From a virus, in IMG/VR virus record IMGVR_UViG_3300020394_000046, positions 1-27,272 of that record: a stretch of DNA of 27,272 nucleotides, one strand, 5' to 3'. Both the position numbers and the translations under genes were made by a program. Shown here in pieces: positions 22,883-27,272 of this stretch (position 1 is its first letter; each line of letters opens with the position of its first letter). The notes below the pieces were generated by a model. It made no database searches, was not told the origin of the DNA, and saw nothing but the letters and a program-made list of their open reading frames with translations.

Positions 22883-23266
22883 TTACGGTTTTGTAGGCCA
22901 TGTTACATCATCTAATGACGTAGCGCTGGATGTTATGTCACGCAACGCCTGTCTATAGTCTGTCTGTGCAGATGTCATAGTACGGTCTGACATAGCCCAC
23001 CAATCTGTTTCTGCTAATCTTCTGTTACGCTCTTCACGTAATAACCTCATGGGTTCTGCTGCTACAAGCTCATCCTTTTTAGCTTTGACTTTATCCCATG
23101 TTGTACCGAAGTGCGCTGGGTCTGAGCTTTCTATGGCAGAGCCATTAGAGTCTGCGCCCATAACCTTGCGGAACATAGTCTCGAACTCAACTTGATTAGT
23201 TGGCTCTCCACGTAACACCCATTCAGTTACGCTTAGTTCGTTTAATGCTGTTGCTATATCTGTCAT
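22883..23266 (-). CDS. Tail fibre assembly chaperone (Phage_tail_APC-like)
   Basis: 127 residues. The C-terminal half has LREERNRRLAETDWWAMSDR, then YRQALRDIT and VTWPTKP, the classic pattern of phage tail-fibre assembly chaperones (R..RNxxLxxTDW...YRxxLRDIT). The N-terminal half matches the 69-residue gene product. Such proteins bind the fibre tip and aid trimerisation, and may remain attached. It is followed 10 bases later by the 349-residue fibre gene and preceded by the C1q-like gene. Either could be its client. Confidence 0.78.
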   Translation of the reverse strand: MTDIATALNELSVTEWVLRGEPTNQVEFETMFRKVMGADSNGSAIESSDPAHFGTTWDKVKAKKDELVAAEPMRLLREERNRRLAETDWWAMSDRTMTSAQTDYRQALRDITSSATSLDDVTWPTKP

Positions 23267-23270
23267 TTGT

Positions 23271-23777
23271 TTATCCTATTAAATGTCCATGCCAAGTCGT
23301 CCAATAAAGGTTAGAGTCTCCATATATTTGTTGACCACTAGCGCTAATAGTTATCTCTAGATAATCATTTACTGCAAGCTCTACAGTAACGGTTATAGTG
23401 GTTGTTTGGTGTTGATTTGCACCTGTATCTTTAGAGTTTCTTGACCTGTTAATAATGGTTCCGTTTTTTGTTAAATGAATATCAGATTGTGAAGTAGTGT
23501 TTGTTGTCAACCACTGACAGCTTGTGGAGTAAACTCCAGCAACAGGAGCAACAAAAGCATTAGCTGTAGCCCCTGAAAACGAAAATCCATTACCTTTATT
23601 AAGTGTTGTAGTAGCCCATGTAACTCTTTCGTTTGCAGCCGATGCGGTTTGTATAGCATCTTTATAAGCACTCCAAGCTACAGTATTTGGATTAAGCACT
23701 CTACCACTGCTATCTATGGTTAACCCAGTAGTACCACCAGTGTTCTGTATCGTATCAACTTTAAGGATAGAACTCAT
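23271..23777 (-). CDS. C1q-like receptor-binding fibre protein
   Basis: 168 residues. SILKVDTIQNTGGTTGLTID is the anchor used again in the next upstream gene product (SILKVDTINEKTTGNG). The rest is a C1q/TNF-like jelly roll: F75 with five residues to G81 and Y83 (AFVAPVAGVYSTSCQW), then DIHLTKNGTIINRSR, TVTVELAVNDYLEITIS and a closing WTTWHGHLIG strand. These small trimeric domains act as fibre tips. Overlaps the upstream gene by 4 bases (ATGA). Confidence 0.7.
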   Translation of the reverse strand: MSSILKVDTIQNTGGTTGLTIDSSGRVLNPNTVAWSAYKDAIQTASAANERVTWATTTLNKGNGFSFSGATANAFVAPVAGVYSTSCQWLTTNTTSQSDIHLTKNGTIINRSRNSKDTGANQHQTTTITVTVELAVNDYLEITISASGQQIYGDSNLYWTTWHGHLIG

Positions 23778-24244
23778 TGGGCTATCTCCATAGCTGTTAA
23801 ACTCATAATTCCATATGTAGGATATGAGTAGTAAGTAGTAGTTCCATTTTCGCTTTTTATGTATACAGTATAGGTTACTGCACTCGTAGTATTAGGACTA
23901 TCATAAGCTGACGCAGAATGAGGGTGATATCTAGCATTTACATTACCTTGCTTATATGCCAACCCACCAGTGCCATGTCCTATATTTGTACTGTTTCTAT
24001 ATAAAGTTACATTAGCTGTTCCAGCTTCTATATACCAACTACCTCCTGCTATATTTAAAAAGATTTTACTACTAGCAAATTTGGGAGTAATCGTTACCGA
24101 ATGTCCTGTTGTAACAAAAGAGGTACTTGTTGTGTTAAAGCTTGTATTAAAACCTGAGTTTTGCACCTGAACAACATGACCAGGAATAGCCACCCCATTG
24201 CCAGTAGTCTTTTCGTTGATGGTGTCTACCTTTAGGATGCTCAT
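23774..24244 (-). CDS. Small fibre-like protein
   Basis: 156 residues. The anchor SILKVDTINEKTTGNGVAIPG is followed by GHVVQVQNSGFNT, SFVTTGHSVTITPKFASSKI and FLNIAGGSWYIE, the module with a TITPxxxSSKIxL core that is also visible in the next gene product (SFTPKLSTSRLFI). The C-terminus is a beta tip with His/Tyr-rich loops (NVNARYHPHSASAYDSPN). It is probably an alternative receptor-binding subunit. 4-base overlaps link it to both neighbours. Confidence 0.65.
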   Translation of the reverse strand: MSILKVDTINEKTTGNGVAIPGHVVQVQNSGFNTSFNTTSTSFVTTGHSVTITPKFASSKIFLNIAGGSWYIEAGTANVTLYRNSTNIGHGTGGLAYKQGNVNARYHPHSASAYDSPNTTSAVTYTVYIKSENGTTTYYSYPTYGIMSLTAMEIAQ

Positions 24245-24807
24245 TGTACCACCTCTTCAACAATTATTGTGGAGTAATAGTAAGCGCCTTGGTTAACATT
24301 CGCTGCCGTAGTAGCTGTTCCATATTTAATCATTTGTAGTTTAATAGTTCTTGCGTTGGTACTACCTGAAGCAACCGTTATACATTTTGATTGCCTAGTG
24401 TGTATATTAGTATTAGTAGACCCTGATGTAGTTTCATAGTAAAATTCATATTGTTGGCTTGTATGATCTATAGCAGTTCCATTATGTAATAATCTAACCA
24501 TACCTCCTGCATAACTTCCACCACTACTATAAGCATTAGCATGATAATGAGCGGTTATAAATAAACGGCTTGTTGATAACTTAGGTGTAAAACTTAAACT
24601 AGAATTACCTACATCAGTCCAAGCACTGTTAGATGTAGTAATTGTGTCACTATTCCAAGTATGATGAACCTTTTGTATTACTTGCCCTGCACTTGGTGTT
24701 ATTGTTCCAGCGCTAGCGTCTAATGTTTGACCAGATGGTACAATAATCTTATTGGCATTACCGCCAGAGCTAAGACCTTTTAGATTTTCTACATGTAAAG
24801 TACTCAT
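24241..24807 (-). CDS. Small fibre-like protein
   Basis: 188 residues. STLHVENLKGLSSGGNANKI is a related short anchor, then GQVIQKVHHTWNSD and SLSFTPKLSTSRLFITAHYH as in the 156-residue protein, then VRLLHNGTAIDHTSQQYEFY, SKCITVASGSTNARTIKLQM and YYYSTIIVEEVV. The overall fold is predicted to be one beta-sandwich after the anchor. Overlaps both neighbours by 4 bases. Likely a receptor-binding subunit; paralogue of the preceding and following array members in part. Confidence 0.65.
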   Translation of the reverse strand: MSTLHVENLKGLSSGGNANKIIVPSGQTLDASAGTITPSAGQVIQKVHHTWNSDTITTSNSAWTDVGNSSLSFTPKLSTSRLFITAHYHANAYSSGGSYAGGMVRLLHNGTAIDHTSQQYEFYYETTSGSTNTNIHTRQSKCITVASGSTNARTIKLQMIKYGTATTAANVNQGAYYYSTIIVEEVVQ

Positions 24808-25271
24808 ATGATTGTCAAGTTCCCATTAACTGTAAGCGTCACATTAGACGCTATTGTTAGAGGCCCATTACAACTAGCATTCTGTGAGCTAGGTATTGTT
24901 GTATCTGTACCCATGCTTTGCTCATTAGTTTGAAACAAAGCTGTCTTCATAGTATTCTGTGTTGTATCGTATATAGGCGCTCTGATACTAGCTGCAAATG
25001 TACCACCACCTGAAAGTGTAGGTGCATCTGCTACGCTGAATATGTTGTGAGCTATAATAGTTATCTCATCATCTAGTGCAGCAGCAGTGCCTAACACCAC
25101 TGTAGTTCCTGTGGTAGCTGTGTAGTCAGCAGGTTGTAACAGTATTCCGTTTTGATATACGTCTACGTTTCCAAGAGAGTATACAGCATTAAATGTGGTT
25201 TGTCCAGCAGTAGCTGTATATGTGTGCGCTCTTCTTGTACCTTCGGTTAGTGTCTGTCCGATGTATGCCAT
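24804..25271 (-). CDS. Short fibre or linker protein with shared N-terminal module
   Basis: 155 residues. The N-terminus AYIGQTLTEGTRRAHTY leads into the shared module TATAGQTTFNAVYSLGNVDV, YQNGILLQPADYTATTG, DEITIIAHNIFSVADAPTL. After it come only about 65 residues of shaft-like sequence ending NASCNGPLTIASNVTLTVNG, with no large C-terminal tip. It is therefore shorter than the 259- and 349-residue relatives and may be a fibre base that joins to a tip supplied by the next gene, or a trimmed paralogue. Confidence 0.6.
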   Translation of the reverse strand: MAYIGQTLTEGTRRAHTYTATAGQTTFNAVYSLGNVDVYQNGILLQPADYTATTGTTVVLGTAAALDDEITIIAHNIFSVADAPTLSGGGTFAASIRAPIYDTTQNTMKTALFQTNEQSMGTDTTIPSSQNASCNGPLTIASNVTLTVNGNLTII

Positions 25272-25280
25272 GTCTGTGTC

Positions 25281-25532
25281 CTATGAGGAAGCTGTTTGCC
25301 TTGCTTCCGTTCTTTTTTGCAAAACATCATCAGGAATATCTTGTCCTGTTTCAGCTTTTCTTGTTACATACCAATCTGTTTTCTTTAAATATTGTTTTGC
25401 ATTAAACTTATTAGTCATGATCGTTGCTGCAGCAACTTGTTCTTCTGTAAGATCAACACCACCATGTTCTGTTATAGGATAAACACCATTAGCGTTAAAA
25501 TAGTCTATCTCAAATTGTGTTTTCTCAGTCAT
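25281..25532 (-). CDS. Small tail fibre chaperone-like protein
   Basis: 83 residues. QFEIDYFNANGVYPITEHGG, then LTEEQVAAATIMTNKFNAK and YLKKTDWYVTRKAETGQDIP followed by VLQKRTEARQTAS. The KTDWYVxRKAETG...VxxKRxxAR pattern is that of the phage tail-assembly chaperone group, here without the N-terminal half seen in the 127-residue copy. It follows the 274-residue fibre gene by 11 bases, so it probably serves it. Confidence 0.7.
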   Translation of the reverse strand: MTEKTQFEIDYFNANGVYPITEHGGVDLTEEQVAAATIMTNKFNAKQYLKKTDWYVTRKAETGQDIPDDVLQKRTEARQTASS

Positions 25533-25543
25533 ATTGTTACCTA

Positions 25544-26368
25544 TTAAAATGGGTGATTACTTCCATCATTACGAACTTGAACGGCTGTTACTTGGATGCC
25601 TCTCCAACCATCTCCATGACCACCAAACTGCAAGACCGCATTACCTTCTGTATAACCAGTTTGCCCTAGCTGAACTTTAAAACATAAGCTTCCATCTGTA
25701 GTTCTATATGCACTAGCAAAATATTGACCGCCTGAAGCATTTTCGTAGGCAGTGACATTAATTACACCGCCTTGATAAGTATAACCGCCTATCCAAGCGT
25801 CCATGTGAGCATAACCGTACATGTACCCTGTCAGTCTAGCCTGAAACATATATCCATTAGAAGTAAGGTTTGTTTTGATACAAACAGAGTTTTGATATGC
25901 TCTTAGGTTTATATATGCTACTGGTATCATTTTACCATCTGCTGGCTGACTGACCCCAGTACCTTCAGTCATACCACTATTTTCTGAGGCACTATAACTA
26001 GATATACTTGGATACCAGTTTCTTAGATTAGAAAAAAACCTTTTATCAAAGTTTGTTCGTACATGCCCCTCACTGGTCATTCTAAAGTTTTCTGTTAGGT
26101 TGTTGTCAGTTCCCCTGTCTGCATATGGTTGATGATTAAAGGTTGTGAAATGTCCTGTCGTTGTTGAAAAGCCACCACCGCTACCACCAACGCCTAACTC
26201 TAGGTGCTTCGAAGAATTGTAGCTGGATTGTATCTTAGGCAAAGCTGCATTTACAGCTAATGCACCTGTCATTGTATCTCCAGATACATTTACATATCGT
26301 GCATCACTTTCAGTCTGATCCTGATAAAAAGCAGAAGCACCAGTAGCTAAATCTTTAGACTTACCCAT
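25544..26368 (-). CDS. Tail fibre protein
   Basis: 274 residues. FYQDQTESDARYVNVSGDTM TGAL is the well-known fibre shaft repeat (SDARYxNxSGDTMTG). It is followed by a beta region (LELGVGGSGGGFSTTTGHFT, RMTSEGHVRTNFDKRFF) and a C-terminal jelly roll (NLRAYQNSVCIKTNLTSNGY, MFQARLTGYMYGYAHMDAWI, FKVQLGQTGYTEGNAVLQFG, QVTAVQVRN). The tip is Gly/Tyr-rich and probably binds the receptor. The ATG overlaps the previous stop by 1 base. Chaperone-like gene follows. Confidence 0.72.
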   Translation of the reverse strand: MGKSKDLATGASAFYQDQTESDARYVNVSGDTMTGALAVNAALPKIQSSYNSSKHLELGVGGSGGGFSTTTGHFTTFNHQPYADRGTDNNLTENFRMTSEGHVRTNFDKRFFSNLRNWYPSISSYSASENSGMTEGTGVSQPADGKMIPVAYINLRAYQNSVCIKTNLTSNGYMFQARLTGYMYGYAHMDAWIGGYTYQGGVINVTAYENASGGQYFASAYRTTDGSLCFKVQLGQTGYTEGNAVLQFGGHGDGWRGIQVTAVQVRNDGSNHPF

Positions 26369-26700
26369 TAGGTAATCTCCAATATACTCATCATTACATC
26401 ACAAGAGGAGGCTGCACTCGATGTCACTTTAATGCTATCGCCTGTTTGTAAAACGACCTTTTGATCACCTCCCACGACAACAAGTGAGCCTCCACTAGGT
26501 ACGGTAGCTTGTTTAACCAAGAATGTATCGTTAGACCCATCGTTGTGTGTTACGTCAACTGTGATAGCTGCAGTGGTTCTGTTAGCACAAGACAAACCAA
26601 TAACGGTTGTGGCTGTGCTTGAACCCACTGTGTAGCTTCCCACCGTAACTGCTGATGTGCCTATGCTACGTGAAGTCTTTCTAAGAAATGTATTTGCCAT
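26368..26700 (-). CDS. Small beta-rich virion protein
   Basis: 110 residues. ANTFLRKTSRSIGTSAVTVG, then SYTVGSSTATTVIGLSCANR, TVDVTHNDGSNDTFLVKQ, TVPSGGSLVVVGGDQKVVLQ and GDSIKVTSS form one predicted beta-sandwich. Similar short proteins next to fibre genes occur in marine tailed phages as I recall. No catalytic motif; one of the tail or fibre-base components is likely. It lies 4 bases after the 167-residue gene. Confidence 0.6.
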   Translation of the reverse strand: MANTFLRKTSRSIGTSAVTVGSYTVGSSTATTVIGLSCANRTTAAITVDVTHNDGSNDTFLVKQATVPSGGSLVVVGGDQKVVLQTGDSIKVTSSAASSCDVMMSILEIT

Positions 26701-26704
26701 AATG

Positions 26705-27208
26705 TTATCCCAAAGCTATCGCTAGTGCAACAGCAGAACCTGCTGGGTCAAAGGCTGTGGATGCAGCAACACGTGCATCTGCTCTAGCGTTGGTGAAGTA
26801 TAAGTTGGAAGATCCTTCTGATATATCATCTGTGTCGTGATTACCAAAGGAGATGACTGATGCTAAGTCGTGATCGTTAGATGCTGGGTCAAGGTGAGCA
26901 GCAGCACCAGCAGGTAAAGTTATGAATACAAATTTAGTACCTGCTGAAAAGTTTGTTGCTGATCCACCGTTTGAGCTAGACAGTACTGTAGTTCTTGTAA
27001 GAGTGTTAGTACCACTGTATGTACCTAGTCCAACTTCCCATTCATCTGTGCCATTAGCTGTATGCACAATGGCGTAGTAAGTCGTGTCATTCGTAGACAT
27101 GACTGATGCGAATGTATCGAAGGTTGCACTTGCGCCACCAAGAGTTAAATTACCTGTTCCTGTAGTCGTAGTCGTTTCACGTACACGATCTCTTAGTATC
27201 AGTGCCAT
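26705..27208 (-). CDS. Fibre-base or tail structural protein
   Basis: 167 residues. ALILRDRVRETTTTTGTGNL, TLGGASATFDTFASVMSTND, TTYYAIVHTANGTDEWEVGL and GTYSGTNTLTRTTVLSSSNG form a beta domain common in marine phage fibre operons. The C-terminus has DDISEGSSNLYFTNARADARVA, with the EGxxNxYFTxARA motif shared with the T7-position fibre at 13481-14347. It is probably a fibre anchor or base protein. AAGG lies 7 bases before its ATG. Confidence 0.65.
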   Translation of the reverse strand: MALILRDRVRETTTTTGTGNLTLGGASATFDTFASVMSTNDTTYYAIVHTANGTDEWEVGLGTYSGTNTLTRTTVLSSSNGGSATNFSAGTKFVFITLPAGAAAHLDPASNDHDLASVISFGNHDTDDISEGSSNLYFTNARADARVAASTAFDPAGSAVALAIALG

Positions 27209-27218
27209 TAGTTTACCT

Positions 27219-27272
27219 TTACGTTATTCGTATAACTGCGTTGGATGCATCTGCTGTAGGAAAGATAACTGT
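27219..27272 (-). CDS. C-terminal end of a virion-operon gene (partial)
   Basis: The frame is open from the right window edge to a TAA at 27219-27221 and encodes TVIFPTADASNAVIRIT. The stop lies 10 bases before the ATG of the 167-residue gene, so it belongs to the same operon. Too little remains for a family call; the beta-forming ending fits a tail or fibre protein. Confidence 0.5.
   Translation of the reverse strand, partial: TVIFPTADASNAVIRIT

Noticed and set aside
1-27272. tRNA genes, integrase, attachment sites or insertion sequences
   Set aside because: No cloverleaf, recombinase motif, terminal inverted repeats or target duplication was seen by eye on either strand; a short site could still be missed.
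13482-27272. Internal late promoters in the gaps of the virion operon
   Set aside because: Gaps between genes are 0-13 bases and contain ribosome sites only; no repeated promoter-like sequence was recognised.

Overview
The window is part of the genome of a tailed phage with a short, T7-like (podovirus) tail, most likely marine. Evidence for a podovirus: a 229-residue tail adaptor (T7 gp11-like) sits next to an 845-residue nozzle protein (T7 gp12-like), followed by large helical proteins of the internal-virion (ejection) type. The genes are packed with 4-base overlaps and almost no intergenic space. A marine, possibly alphaproteobacterial host is inference. It rests on moderate to low GC, fibre and chaperone sequences of a type I associate with marine phages, and a small membrane protein resembling DUF6127. 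No host gene, tRNA, integrase or RNA polymerase is visible.

Layout. Positions 1-964 (+ strand) hold the end of an unrecognised gene, a zinc-finger GIY-YIG-type (T5orf172-like) nuclease-family gene and a small zinc-ribbon gene. They meet the long minus-strand virion operon head-on at a hairpin that can act as a terminator in both directions (964-996). All remaining genes are on the minus strand and are read from 27272 down to 994.

In transcription order the minus strand carries five blocks. (i) 27272-19268: an array of tail-fibre or receptor-binding genes interleaved with small chaperone-like genes, including a 57-residue gene at 19268-19441. (ii) 19268-13233: a virion protein with two tandem cupredoxin-like domains, a small beta protein, adaptor, nozzle with a large repeat insertion, a T7-position fibre and a small acidic protein. 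(iii) 13236-10506: an AT-rich cassette of four enzyme-like genes, namely two double-stranded beta-helix (2OG-Fe(II) oxygenase/cupin-like) proteins, a capsule-polysaccharide glycosyltransferase-like protein and a radical SAM/SPASM-like enzyme. (iv) 10509-6292: a small membrane protein, a repeat-rich 718-residue virion protein, a LysM plus transglycosylase-like murein hydrolase and a putative holin. (v) 6283-994: three proteins probably acting inside the virion, the last of 1149 residues.

The operon mostly makes the tail, fibres, ejection apparatus and lysis proteins. The two parts that do not fit a routine podovirus are the enzyme cassette (block iii), which looks like an acquired module for modifying a glycan, peptide or other surface component, and the tandem copper-site-like domains in the 454-residue virion protein.
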